Part shown: in pieces, positions 1-8,627 of the stretch
Layout of the letters: each line of letters opens with the position of its first letter
Numbering within the stretch: the first letter of the stretch is position 1
NCBI GenBank assembly: GCA_937958075.1
Contig: CALFFB010000033.1
Span: forward strand, 1 to 26,842
Origin: an uncultured Geobacteraceae bacterium
Lineage (GTDB): Bacteria; Desulfobacterota; Desulfuromonadia; Desulfuromonadales; Geopsychrobacteraceae
Direction of reading: 5' to 3'
Length of the DNA stretch: 26,842 bases
Translations under genes and position numbers: made by a program
Notes under the pieces: generated by a model
The model's database searches: none
What the model was told of the DNA's origin: nothing
What the model saw: the letters and a program-made list of their open reading frames with translations, nothing else

Positions 1-236
1 TGCTGTTCAGCGGCGGTCGTTGTTTTCAGATAGCGCTCCCGCATCTCCTGTTTGTGGCGGTCTTCTTCCGCCTTTGTTTCCAGATCGATGGCACTTTTGA
101 GCTCATTGGTCGCCCGCTTGAATTCTGCAAACCCTTTGCCCAGAGATCGCGCCAGATCCGGCAGCTTCTTCGGACCCAGAACGACCAGGGCCAGGGCGGC
201 GATAAGAATCATTTCCGTCATACCGATGCCAAACAT
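1..236 (-). CDS. tatB: Sec-independent (Tat) translocase subunit, TatB/TatA family, 3' end outside window
   Basis: Tat pathway component of the inner membrane, which helps export folded proteins bearing twin-arginine signals. The visible N-terminus begins MFGIGMTEMILIAALALVVL, a short membrane helix carrying the polar Glu at position 8 that is typical of TatB. The family hinge GPKKLPDLARSLGKG and a charged amphipathic helix (FAEFKRATNELK) follow. About 78 residues are inside the window and the charged C-terminal part continues off the left edge. A purine-rich stretch (GAAAGGA) lies upstream of the ATG. The gene is divergent from nadA. The GPKKLPDL hinge also occurs in TatA, so TatA is the alternative; the FGIG..E start favours TatB. 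Confidence 0.85.
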   Translation of the reverse strand, partial: MFGIGMTEMILIAALALVVLGPKKLPDLARSLGKGFAEFKRATNELKSAIDLETKAEEDRHKQEMRERYLKTTTAAEQ

Positions 237-376
237 GGACTTATCTTATCCTTTCACCGGAAACAGGCGTAAAACGGAAAAATCCGTTGACTGTAAATTG
301 CTGCACCACCACGGGTGACGCGGCGAGAATAGCCCCTGCTGTGCCCCCTGTCAAGCAGAGTGCAGAGGTGAAACAA

Positions 377-405
377 TTGACTTATCAGGGGGTTTGATCT
401 AACAT
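377..405 (+). promoter_or_regulatory. Predicted sigma-70 promoter of nadA
   Basis: The -35 element TTGACT (377-382) and -10 element TAACAT (400-405) are separated by exactly 17 bases, in the tatB-nadA divergent gap. This would give a leader of about 35 bases before the nadA ATG. The rest of the 237-447 gap shows no gene; it contains only a small AACGGA/TCCGTT hairpin at 273-288. Confidence 0.5.
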
Positions 406-447
406 TCCAACTCTTTTTCTCCACCCGCTGACAAGGTGAAATTATTT

Positions 448-1365
448 ATGCATCAAGACGATCTCAAACAACAGATCCGGCAGCTGGCCAAAGACCGTGA
501 CGCCCTGCTGATCGCCCACAACTACCAGCGCGATGAAGTACAGGAAATCGCTGATATCACCGGGGACTCCCTGGCCCTGTCGATGGAGGCGGCGCGTACG
601 GAACGAACTGTCATCGTCTTCTGCGGCGTCCATTTCATGGCCGAAAGCGCGGCCATCCTCGCCCCGGAGAAAACCGTACTCCTCCCCCGGCCCGACGCCG
701 GCTGCCCCATGGCCGACATGGTCACCGCTGACGGGCTGCGGAAGCTGAAGCGTCAGCACCCCGACGGTACCGTAGTCACCTACGTCAATTCCAGTGCCGC
801 CGTCAAAGCGGAAAGCGACATCTGCTGTACCAGCTCCAACGCCATCAGCGTCGCCCGGTCGCTGCCCGGCACCAAGCTGCTCATGGTGCCTGACCGGAAC
901 CTCGGCCGCTACATTGCCCGCCAGGTACCGGAAAAGGAATATGTCTTCTGGGAGGGCTACTGCCCGACCCATGATCGCCTGAAAACCGAAGAGGTCATCA
1001 AGGCCAAGGCCGATCATCCCGGCGCCCTGTTCATGGCCCACCCGGAATGCCGCCCGGATATCCTCGACTTGGCCGACCATATCTGTTCCACCAGCGGCAT
1101 GTATGAATTTGCCCGCAGCAGTTCGGCCAGTACTTTCATTGTCGGCACCGAAGAAGGCATCCTCTGGCGTCTGCGCCGGGACAACCCGGACAAAACCTTT
1201 ATCATCCCCAGTCGCGGACTGATCTGTCCCAACATGAAGCTGACCAGTCTGGAGGATATCCGCACCAGCCTGGAAACCCTGCAGCCGCGCATTACTGTTC
1301 CTGAAGAGATCCGTATCCGGGCAAAGCAGTCCCTGGAGCGGATGCTGGCGGTTCCCAGGGACTGA
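448..1365 (+). CDS. nadA: Quinolinate synthase NadA
   Basis: Cytoplasmic [4Fe-4S] enzyme that condenses iminoaspartate with dihydroxyacetone phosphate to quinolinate in de novo NAD synthesis. The protein of 305 residues has the three widely spaced cluster cysteines of the family: C86 (AGCPMADM), C172 (EGYCPTH) and C260 (LICPNMK). Other family motifs include AHNYQRDEVQ near the N-terminus, TYVNSSAAVKA and MVPDRNLGRY. I chose the ATG at 448 because AAGGTG (433-438) lies 9 bases upstream. A GTG at 436 is in frame but overlaps that ribosome site. The gene stands alone, with a hairpin before mfd. No nadB or nadC is in the window. Confidence 0.96.
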   Translation: MHQDDLKQQIRQLAKDRDALLIAHNYQRDEVQEIADITGDSLALSMEAARTERTVIVFCGVHFMAESAAILAPEKTVLLPRPDAGCPMADMVTADGLRKLKRQHPDGTVVTYVNSSAAVKAESDICCTSSNAISVARSLPGTKLLMVPDRNLGRYIARQVPEKEYVFWEGYCPTHDRLKTEEVIKAKADHPGALFMAHPECRPDILDLADHICSTSGMYEFARSSSASTFIVGTEEGILWRLRRDNPDKTFIIPSRGLICPNMKLTSLEDIRTSLETLQPRITVPEEIRIRAKQSLERMLAVPRD

Positions 1366-1395
1366 TCGCGCACACCATGCAGATAGACAAGGTGC

Positions 1396-1420
1396 CGGGC
1401 GTGTCGCTGTGACACGCCCG
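1396..1420 (+). terminator. Hairpin, probable terminator after nadA
   Basis: A perfect 10-bp stem CGGGCGTGTC/GACACGCCCG with a 5-base loop sits between nadA and mfd. It is followed by TTCCTGTTT, which is only moderately T-rich, so termination may be partial. Confidence 0.5.
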
Positions 1421-1449
1421 TTCCTGTTTGACGAGGTTCCCCTTTTCCT

Positions 1450-4400
1450 ATGACCGATCACCATCTCGATTTTGAGCCGATCCGTAACGCCACCCTGCGC
1501 AGCTGCCTTGAGCTGTTGGCAAAAGCGCGGCACCCGGTGGAGATCACCGGTCTGCACGATGCGGCGGAAGCCTGCCTGCTGAGTCAATTATCCACTGCAA
1601 GCAGCGAGCTGATCGTCATCCTCTGTGCCACCCAGGAGCAGGCGCGGCAGCTCACCGGTGATCTGCGCTTTTTTCATCAGCGCCCGCAGCAGATCGCCAT
1701 GCTCCCCCACTGGGAGATGAACCCCTACGATGCCCTGACACCCCACCCGGAGATCGAGGCACAGCGTCTGGCCACCCTCGCCGCCTTGAATGCGCGCCAG
1801 CTCAAGGCGCTGGTCGTCCCGGTACGGGCCCTGATGCAGCGGGTCATGCCCCGCGCTGTCCTCGACGGCATCTGCCTGACCCTGGAATGCGACGCGGAGT
1901 ATCCGCGCCAGCCCCTTCTCGATGCCCTGCTGCAGCTGGGCTATCAGCCTGTTTCCCTGGTCGAGGAACGGGGTTGTTTCGCCGTACGTGGTGATCTGCT
2001 TGATCTCTTTCCCGCCGACGCCGACAACCCGCTGCGCATCCATTTCTTTGGTGATTATGTTGAAAAAATCCGACCCTTTGACGCCGCCAGCCAGCGCTCA
2101 CAGACGGCTACCCTGGAGCGGATCGAACTGATTCCGGCACGGGAGATGATCCTGCACGGAGAATTCCTGGAAACCCTGGAGCGGCAGCTCAAAGAGCGCT
2201 GTGACGCCCTGTCCATCCCCCGGCCGGAACGGGAAGCGATCATGACCGAGCTGCGCGAGGGGATTCTCGCCCCCGGCCGCTCATTTCTCCTGCCGTTGAA
2301 TTATCCCCGGCTCGACAGCCTCAAGGACTATCTCGACACCCACCGCCCGGTCATCATCGACCCGGCAGCCGTTGAGCAGCAGGTGGATGAATTTCAGCAG
2401 CTGATCCAGGACAGGGAAGCCCTCATGCGTGAGCGCGGCGAGCCCCATGTCCGCCATGAATCCCTGTATCTGGAACCGGCGGAGCTGCAGTTTCTTCTGG
2501 CGGCACCGCAGCGGGTGGAGTGCGCCCGCCTGAATCTTATGCAGCTGGATGATGAGCGCCAGCGCATCCAGTTCAGCTGTTTCGGCAATGACACTCTGCG
2601 GGCCAGGCCGGCCGCCAGGGACGATGGCCTCGATCCCCTGATAGCGCGCCTGCGCCAGGTCCAGCAGGAAAAGGGAAAAGCCCTTATCGTCTGCCGCCGC
2701 CAGGGACAGGCAGAACGCCTGCAGGATCTTATCGCCGGGCACGACCTGCTGCTGGAGATTGAACAACAGCCCCGGCTGCAGCTTCCACCGGGGCAGATCC
2801 GCCTGACGACGGGCGAGCTAAGCAGCGGCTTCTGCCTGCCCGACGACAAGCTGCTGATCATCAGCGAAGAGGATATTTTCGGCCGGCGCAGTCACCGGCG
2901 CCGTAAAAGCGACGTCAAGCGGGCACGCCAGATGCTCGGCAACCTGGCCCAGCTCAAGGACAACGATTATATCGTCCATACCGAGCACGGCATCGGTCGC
3001 TACCTTGGCCTGGTGCACCTTCAGAGCGGGCAGCTAGAAGGGGATTTTCTCCACCTGCAGTATGCCGACAGCGACAGCCTCTACCTGCCGGTGGAGCGTG
3101 TCGAAAAGATCCAGAAGTACATCAGCGCCGAAGGCCACGCGCCAAGACTCGACAAGATGGGTGGCCAGGGCTGGGAGCGGGCGAAGCTCAAGGCCCGCGC
3201 CGCGGTTGAGGAGCTGGCCAGACAACTGCTGGAGCTGTACGCCAGGCGGCAACTGCGCCAGGGGTTTGCCTTTTCACCTCCGGATCATCTGTTCCGTGAA
3301 TTCGAGGCCACCTTCCCCCACGAGGAAACCGTCGATCAGCAGCAGGCTATCGACGACACCCTGGCCGACATGCAGTCCCCCAGGCCCATGGACCGCCTGG
3401 TCTGCGGCGATGTCGGCTACGGCAAGACCGAGGTCGCCATGCGGGCGGCGGTCAAGGCGGTCCTCGACGGCAAACAGGTAGCGGTACTGGTGCCGACAAC
3501 GGTTCTTGCGCGGCAGCACTGGCAGAGCTTTTGTCAACGTCTGGAAGACTTCCCCGTCCGCGTCGACATGCTGTCACGCTTTCGCACCCCCGCCGACAAC
3601 CGCAAAACCCTGGAAGCGGTGGCGGCGGGAAAAGTCGATATCCTTATCGGAACCCACCGTCTGCTGCAGCGCGATGTCCGCTTCAAGGACCTGGGGCTGC
3701 TCATTGTCGATGAAGAACAGCGCTTCGGCGTCGCCCACAAGGAAAAGCTCAAACAGCTGCGGGCCGAGGTCGATATCCTCACCCTGACCGCGACGCCCAT
3801 TCCCCGCACCCTGCACATGAGCCTGAGCGGCCTGCGCGACCTGTCGGTCATCGAAACCGCTCCCGTCGACCGCATGGCCATCCGCACCTATGTCACCCGC
3901 TTTGATGAGGAGCTGATCCGCCAGGCGATCCTGCAGGAGTTGCGCCGCGGCGGCCAGGTCTATTTCGTCCACAACCGGGTGCAGACCATCGCCGCCATGG
4001 CTGAGCAGCTGCGACAACTGGTGCCGGAAGCGGTCATCGGCGTCGGCCATGGACAGATGCCGGAAAAGGAACTGGAACAGGTCATGCTCGATTTCGTCAG
4101 TGGCAGGAGCAACGTCCTGCTGGCATCCACCATCATTGAAAACGGGCTTGATATCCCCCGCGCCAACACCATCATCATCAATCAGGCGGATCATTTCGGC
4201 CTCTCCCAGCTGTACCAGCTGCGCGGCCGGGTCGGCCGCAGCGACCGCCGCGCCTACGCCTATCTGCTCATTCCCGGGGAAGCGGCACTGACCCGCGAAG
4301 CCCGCGAGCGGCTGCGCATTCTGCAGGAGCTGACGGAACTGGGTGCCGGCTTCCGCATCGCCAGTCACGATCTGGAACTGCGCGGCGCCGGCGATCTCCT

Positions 4401-4941
4401 CGGCGGCAAGCAGTCGGGACCTATTGCCGCCATCGGTTTTGAAATGTACAGTGAGCTGCTCGAAGAAACCATCGACCGGCTGCGCGGCCATGAGCGGGAA
4501 GAACGTATCGATCCGGAAATCCGCCTGGGGCTGTCCGCCTTTCTGCCGGAGGCCTATGTCCCTGACCCCAACCAGCGGTTGCAGCTGTATCAGCGCCTGG
4601 CGGCGGCAGAGGCAGACGAGCAGCTGTTTGACCTGGTGGATGAGCTGCGCGACCGCTTCGGCGAGTTGCCCCTGTCGGCCCAGACCCTCATCAGCGTCAT
4701 GCGTATCCGCGTCGTGCTGAAAACCCTGTGGGTCGAGCTGCTGGAATATGACGGCAAGCGGTTGATTCTGCAGTTTCATGCAGCTACAAAAATTTCCCCC
4801 GAGCGCATCCGCGCCCTGGTCACTGAACAGCCACAGCGCTTTCGCCTCGGCAACGATTACCGCCTGAGTATCGACATCGGCCGCCTCACGCCGACCGAGC
4901 TGCCGGTACGCACGCGCAAGGAACTGCAGGCGTTGCTCTGA
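1450..4941 (+). CDS. mfd: Transcription-repair coupling factor Mfd
   Basis: ATP-dependent translocase that removes RNA polymerase stalled at DNA lesions and recruits UvrA. At 1163 residues it has the usual full length. Domain order fits the family. The N-terminal UvrB-like module (GCFAVRGDLLDLFPAD) comes first. A CarD-like RNA-polymerase-interacting domain follows near residue 505 (DYIVHTEHGIGRYLGL). The superfamily 2 motor has Walker A GDVGYGKTEV near residue 653, the Walker B box DEEQ near 752, LTATPIPRTLHMS, and motif VI QLRGRVGRS. The C-terminal TRCF domain closes the protein. A GAGG lies about 13 bases before the ATG. UvrA, its repair partner, is encoded about 3.7 kb downstream on the same strand. 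Confidence 0.98.
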   Translation: MTDHHLDFEPIRNATLRSCLELLAKARHPVEITGLHDAAEACLLSQLSTASSELIVILCATQEQARQLTGDLRFFHQRPQQIAMLPHWEMNPYDALTPHPEIEAQRLATLAALNARQLKALVVPVRALMQRVMPRAVLDGICLTLECDAEYPRQPLLDALLQLGYQPVSLVEERGCFAVRGDLLDLFPADADNPLRIHFFGDYVEKIRPFDAASQRSQTATLERIELIPAREMILHGEFLETLERQLKERCDALSIPRPEREAIMTELREGILAPGRSFLLPLNYPRLDSLKDYLDTHRPVIIDPAAVEQQVDEFQQLIQDREALMRERGEPHVRHESLYLEPAELQFLLAAPQRVECARLNLMQLDDERQRIQFSCFGNDTLRARPAARDDGLDPLIARLRQVQQEKGKALIVCRRQGQAERLQDLIAGHDLLLEIEQQPRLQLPPGQIRLTTGELSSGFCLPDDKLLIISEEDIFGRRSHRRRKSDVKRARQMLGNLAQLKDNDYIVHTEHGIGRYLGLVHLQSGQLEGDFLHLQYADSDSLYLPVERVEKIQKYISAEGHAPRLDKMGGQGWERAKLKARAAVEELARQLLELYARRQLRQGFAFSPPDHLFREFEATFPHEETVDQQQAIDDTLADMQSPRPMDRLVCGDVGYGKTEVAMRAAVKAVLDGKQVAVLVPTTVLARQHWQSFCQRLEDFPVRVDMLSRFRTPADNRKTLEAVAAGKVDILIGTHRLLQRDVRFKDLGLLIVDEEQRFGVAHKEKLKQLRAEVDILTLTATPIPRTLHMSLSGLRDLSVIETAPVDRMAIRTYVTRFDEELIRQAILQELRRGGQVYFVHNRVQTIAAMAEQLRQLVPEAVIGVGHGQMPEKELEQVMLDFVSGRSNVLLASTIIENGLDIPRANTIIINQADHFGLSQLYQLRGRVGRSDRRAYAYLLIPGEAALTREARERLRILQELTELGAGFRIASHDLELRGAGDLLGGKQSGPIAAIGFEMYSELLEETIDRLRGHEREERIDPEIRLGLSAFLPEAYVPDPNQRLQLYQRLAAAEADEQLFDLVDELRDRFGELPLSAQTLISVMRIRVVLKTLWVELLEYDGKRLILQFHAATKISPERIRALVTEQPQRFRLGNDYRLSIDIGRLTPTELPVRTRKELQALL

Positions 4942-5012
4942 CAAATCGACAGGCAAGGCCACGAAGGACTACTTTTCCGGTCGTGATTATGATAAATTAC
5001 AGCGGTTTTTGC

Positions 5013-6023
5013 ATGACTGCTCTGGACAAAACCAGACAGGGTGCCGGGCAACAGCCTGTTGTCAGCAGAAATCTCAGCGCTTGCGTACTGCTTCTATGCC
5101 TGCTGGCGGGATTGACCGCCTGTCGCCAGCAGCCCCCGGAAACCACGGGCCAGGACCAGCCACAGCACCCCGCGATCATCCTCGAGGTGGGTGACCTCCG
5201 GTTCACCGCCGATCAGCTGGACCGGGAGCTGGTGCTGCGGTATCCGGATACCGAGGGTCTGCCGGCAGCGGAGAAGCGGCAGCTCAGGCAGCACCTGCTG
5301 CACCAGATCATCGACCGGGAAGTGATTTTTGCTGCCGCCGGACAACGACAGATTCGTATCCAGCCGGAGGACATCGAGGCGGAGCTGACCACCCTGCGCG
5401 GCACCTACACCGCCGACGAATTTGACCAGGTCCTGCGCCGCAGCGGGCGGACCAGGGAGTCGCTGCACAGTATCCTGAAACTGCAGCTGCTGACCCGGAA
5501 ACTGATGGCCGAGGTCATTGCCCCGCAGATCGAGGTGACAGAGAAGGAGGCCGCCGACTATTACCATGAGCGGCGCGACCAGTTTCAGCGGCCAACGGAG
5601 GTGCGTGTCCATCAGATGCTCTTTGCGACCCGCGACGCGGCCACGGAGATAAAAAAGCGGTTGCAACAGGGGGAAGATTTCGCCACTCTGGCCCGTGAGC
5701 ACTCCCTGTCGCCCGACGGCGACGAAGGCGGGCTGCTCGGCTATTTTGCCGAAGGCTATCTGCCCCCGGAATTCGACGCGGTCATCTTTGATCTGCCGCT
5801 GCACCAGGTCAGCGCGCCGGTGGAGAGCCCTTACGGTTTTCACCTGTTCATGGTTGACCGGAAACGCGCCGCCGGTCTGCGCCCCTTTGCCGCGGTGAAA
5901 GACGAAATTGTCGCTACCCTGCACCAGAGCAAGGAGGATGCGGCCTTTCAGCAATGGTTGAGCCGGCAACGGGAGCAAACGCCCATCCGCATTGCACCGC
6001 AGCTCAATAATGGTCAGCCGTAG
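5013..6023 (+). CDS. Lipoprotein peptidyl-prolyl isomerase/chaperone, SurA-PrsA type
   Basis: Predicted envelope foldase. A hydrophobic segment ends in the lipobox LLAGLTAC, with C37 as the acylated cysteine when counting from the ATG at 5013. A SurA-type N-terminal helical chaperone region follows (DRELVLRYPD, IIDREVIFAAA). A parvulin/rotamase domain begins near residue 180, with VHQMLFATRD, LAREHSLSPD, GGLLGYF and the closing SPYGFHLFMV. In-frame starts also exist at 4983 and 4989. I preferred 5013 because even then the signal region is long for a lipoprotein; no candidate has a strong ribosome site. The gene starts shortly after mfd and is followed 48 bases later by a second SurA-like gene, so the two are probably co-transcribed. 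Exact clients are unknown. Confidence 0.85.
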   Translation: MTALDKTRQGAGQQPVVSRNLSACVLLLCLLAGLTACRQQPPETTGQDQPQHPAIILEVGDLRFTADQLDRELVLRYPDTEGLPAAEKRQLRQHLLHQIIDREVIFAAAGQRQIRIQPEDIEAELTTLRGTYTADEFDQVLRRSGRTRESLHSILKLQLLTRKLMAEVIAPQIEVTEKEAADYYHERRDQFQRPTEVRVHQMLFATRDAATEIKKRLQQGEDFATLAREHSLSPDGDEGGLLGYFAEGYLPPEFDAVIFDLPLHQVSAPVESPYGFHLFMVDRKRAAGLRPFAAVKDEIVATLHQSKEDAAFQQWLSRQREQTPIRIAPQLNNGQP

Positions 6024-6071
6024 AGGTAAAACGACGCTATCAACTTCATGCTAGCAGAGGATAAAAATACA

Positions 6072-7001
6072 ATGATATTGCGTACCATCACCACTCTGAG
6101 CTGCCTTGTTCTGCTGTTGTGCGGCCATGCTGCAGCCGAGACCATCAACCGGGTTGCCGCTGTTGTCAATGATGAGATCATCACCACCTATCAGCTGGAA
6201 AAGGCCCTGTCAGAACTCCAGGCGACCCGGCCCGCGCTAACGGACGCGACCCTGTCCCACCCCGCCGCCGGGCAGGTGCTGGACAGGCTCATTGAGGAAA
6301 AACTGCTGACGCAGCGTATTGACCGCCTGCAACTGCAGGTCGGGGAGCAGGAGGTCGACGCCGCTATTGAAGACGTCAAGGTCAGCAACAATCTCGACCA
6401 GGACGGTCTCGAAGCAGCCCTGGCCCAGCAGGGCATGAATCTGGCCGCCTACCGCGACCAGATTCGCAACGAAATACTGCGCTACAAGCTGCTGTCGCGG
6501 GAGGTCGGTCAGCGCGTTGCCGTCACCAGCAGCGAGGTGCGTCAGTACTTTGATGAGCACAGGGATCAGTACGACATCCTCACTACTGTGCATGTCAGCC
6601 GCATCAGCTTTCCTCTGGGCGACCAGCCCGAACGCGCCCTGGAACAGGCCGCCAGGAGCCGTGAGCGCCTGCTGGCCGGTGACAGTTTCAGCACGGTTCT
6701 GGATACCGTTGCCGCTGACGCCGAAGGTGATATCATGGGGGAATTGACCCTGGAAGATCTGGCGGTGCCGCTGCAGTCCGCCCTGCGGGACCTTGAAGCC
6801 GGTGAGGTCAGCGAACCGGTGGAGCTGAACGGGCAGTTGCATCTGTTTATCGTCACCGACCGCATAGCCGGTGATGAGCTTGCGTTTGAGCGCGTTCGTG
6901 GCAGTATTGAAGAACAACTGAAAAGGGAGAAGACCGAGCAGCGCTTTGGTGAGTGGGAACAGCAGCTGCGCACCGAGGCCTTCATCGACAGGCGAATCTG
7001 A
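6072..7001 (+). CDS. surA: Periplasmic SurA-like peptidyl-prolyl cis-trans isomerase
   Basis: Predicted periplasmic chaperone for outer-membrane proteins. The ATG at 6072 has AGAGG about 11 bases upstream and opens a clean Sec signal peptide that ends near HAAAETINRV. An upstream in-frame ATG at 6048 would put a charged extension before it. The SurA N-terminal domain is clear (VAAVVNDEIITTYQLEKAL, then LDRLIEEKLLTQRI). A single C-terminal parvulin-like domain follows (VHVSRISFPL, DSFSTVLDTVAAD, LNGQLHLFIVTDR). It lacks several usual parvulin residues, so isomerase activity may be weak or absent. At 309 residues it is shorter than two-parvulin E. coli SurA (about 430), as is common in related phyla. 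Confidence 0.85.
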   Translation: MILRTITTLSCLVLLLCGHAAAETINRVAAVVNDEIITTYQLEKALSELQATRPALTDATLSHPAAGQVLDRLIEEKLLTQRIDRLQLQVGEQEVDAAIEDVKVSNNLDQDGLEAALAQQGMNLAAYRDQIRNEILRYKLLSREVGQRVAVTSSEVRQYFDEHRDQYDILTTVHVSRISFPLGDQPERALEQAARSRERLLAGDSFSTVLDTVAADAEGDIMGELTLEDLAVPLQSALRDLEAGEVSEPVELNGQLHLFIVTDRIAGDELAFERVRGSIEEQLKREKTEQRFGEWEQQLRTEAFIDRRI

Positions 7002-7044
7002 GCTGGTCAGGCATCAGCAGCCGTCCACAGGGAATCGACGATAC

Positions 7045-7488
7045 ATGGTTGAACCGCCGAAGATCTACAGTCGTTTTTACTTCGACACCTTTATCAACAA
7101 GGAGCTGTCGCGCTCCCGGTTGACCGGACGCCCTGTCAGCCTGCTGCTGATCGAGCCGAAGTTTCTCTTCAATCAGCAGCAGGGAGAACACCAGCTGGAA
7201 CCGCTGTTGACGCGCATCTGCGAAACCATCAAGGAAGAAATCCGCTCCTCTGATCTGCTGTGTCGCTATCAGCGCCGGCATCTGGCGATCCTCCTGCCGG
7301 AAACCGCACCGGAAGCGGCCAGGGAACTCCTCGACCGCATACTGACCAAACTCCAGACCCAGTTCTCCAAACACACGGTGATCTGGCTTTCCGCCATCAT
7401 CGCCCCGGCCGATGAGCATTACAACAACGCTCAGAGCCTCCTGCAGCAGGCACAGAATCAACTTCGACAGACACGGCCACGCCTGTAA
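7045..7488 (+). CDS. Degenerate GGDEF-domain protein, probably catalytically inactive
   Basis: A 147-residue stand-alone domain with the spacing of a diguanylate cyclase. The opening strand is VSLLLIEPKFLF. A helix ending EEIRSSDLLCRY follows, then QRRHLAILLPETAPEAA. In active enzymes that last segment reads RYGGDEFAILLP, so the GGDEF loop is replaced by QRRHL and catalysis is not expected. The signature DxDhFK metal region is also altered (IEPKFLF). I chose the ATG at 7045, with AGGGA about 12 bases upstream. The frame is open further back to 6946, but that part overlaps the end of surA. Possible roles are a nucleotide-binding or protein-interaction domain; the function is unknown. Confidence 0.65.
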   Translation: MVEPPKIYSRFYFDTFINKELSRSRLTGRPVSLLLIEPKFLFNQQQGEHQLEPLLTRICETIKEEIRSSDLLCRYQRRHLAILLPETAPEAARELLDRILTKLQTQFSKHTVIWLSAIIAPADEHYNNAQSLLQQAQNQLRQTRPRL

Positions 7489-7517
7489 AAATTACCAGAC
7501 CCCGCCTGCATTGATCC

Positions 7518-7547
7518 TTGTATCGAACAATTCATCTCCGTTATAGT
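7518..7547 (+). promoter_or_regulatory. Possible promoter of pdxA-uvrA
   Basis: TTGTAT (7518-7523) and TATAGT (7542-7547) are separated by 18 bases, about 45 bases before the pdxA ATG. The -35 match is weak. Confidence 0.3.
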
Positions 7548-7592
7548 TATCGTTTGGCACCCGTCTCGGCACTTAAGTTAAGGAACCATGTC

Positions 7593-8627
7593 ATGGGCAG
7601 ACAACCGCTGCTGTTAACCATGGGTGATCCCACCGGGATCGGCCCGGAGCTGATCATCAGCATGCTGCTGCAGGGCGACCTCGCACGGGGCCGGCTGCCG
7701 CTGCAGGTGGTGGGCGATCTGGGGGCGCTGCAGAAAGCCGCCACTGTTTTTGGTGTCAGACTCAAGATTCACAGTCCGGGTGAAGACCGCCATGAACTGC
7801 AGATCGGCGACCAGCAGCTGCTGCTTCATGCCCGGTCCCGCCTGGCGGAAAGCAGCCTCAACTACGGGAGGCCTGATCACCACTGCGGCAGAGCCATGGT
7901 TGACTACATCGAATTCGCCCTGGCCCGCTGTCTGGACGGCAGCGCCGCGGGCATGGTCACCGGCCCCATCAACAAGGAGGCCATCAACGCCGCCGGCTGC
8001 CATTTTCCCGGTCACACGGAACTGTTGGCCGCGCGCTGCAACAGCGGCCCGGTGGTCATGATGCTGGCCGGCAGCCGCCTGCGGGTCTGCCTGGTCACCA
8101 CCCATCTAGCCTACAGGGAGGTTCCGGACCGCCTCAGTCATGAGGCCATCCTCACCACCCTGCGCATCACTCACGCTGCGCTGCGCCGGGATTTTGCCCT
8201 GACTCAGCCAAGGCTGGGAGTTTTGGCCCTGAACCCCCACGCCGGGGAAAACGGCCTCTTTGGTGACGAGGAGCAGCGCCTGATCGCTCCGGCTGTTGCC
8301 GCCGCCCGCAGCGAAGGCATGAGCGTTTCCGGCCCCCACAGCGCTGACACCTTTTTCCATTTCGCGGTGCAGGGCGCCTGCGACGCGGTGATCTGCATGT
8401 ACCACGATCAGGGGCTGATCCCGCTGAAACTGCTGCACTTTGACAACGCTGTCAATGTCACCCTGGGACTTCCCGTCATCCGCACCAGCGTCGACCATGG
8501 TACCGCCTACGATCTGGCCGGCACCGGCAGTGCCGGCACCGGCAGTCTGCGTGCCGCCATCGCCATGGCGGAAACCATGGCGATCTCCAGAACGTCCTGC
8601 CAACAAGGGGCAACATCATCACCATGA
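7593..8627 (+). CDS. pdxA: 4-hydroxythreonine-4-phosphate dehydrogenase PdxA
   Basis: NAD(P)-dependent metalloenzyme of the DXP-dependent pyridoxal 5'-phosphate pathway, which oxidises 4-phosphohydroxy-threonine. The 344-residue protein shows LLTMGDPTGIGPEL at the N-terminus, MVTGPINKEAINAAG, the metal-site region HFPGHTELLA, LALNPHAGENG, MYHDQGLIPLK and TSVDHGTAYDLAG. TAAGGA (7579-7584) lies 8 bases before the ATG at 7593. An upstream in-frame ATG at 7518 would add 25 unrelated residues. The last roughly 15 residues are a non-conserved tail. The stop codon overlaps the uvrA start (ATGA), implying translational coupling. Confidence 0.96.
   Translation: MGRQPLLLTMGDPTGIGPELIISMLLQGDLARGRLPLQVVGDLGALQKAATVFGVRLKIHSPGEDRHELQIGDQQLLLHARSRLAESSLNYGRPDHHCGRAMVDYIEFALARCLDGSAAGMVTGPINKEAINAAGCHFPGHTELLAARCNSGPVVMMLAGSRLRVCLVTTHLAYREVPDRLSHEAILTTLRITHAALRRDFALTQPRLGVLALNPHAGENGLFGDEEQRLIAPAVAAARSEGMSVSGPHSADTFFHFAVQGACDAVICMYHDQGLIPLKLLHFDNAVNVTLGLPVIRTSVDHGTAYDLAGTGSAGTGSLRAAIAMAETMAISRTSCQQGATSSP

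Noticed and set aside
442..1587. 381-residue open frame antisense to nadA
   Set aside because: It lies opposite a clearly recognised gene. Its translation has no recognisable family and has the Gly/Asp/Val-rich composition typical of antisense frames in GC-rich DNA.
3574..4962. 462-residue open frame antisense to the mfd motor domain
   Set aside because: Shadow of a codon-biased GC-rich gene. No domain, no ribosome site, and the opposite strand is a full-length Mfd.
8518..8549. Tandem GGCACCGGCAGT repeat near the end of pdxA
   Set aside because: It encodes AGTGSAGTGSL, which has the same length as the normal PdxA segment here. It looks like codon coincidence rather than an expansion.
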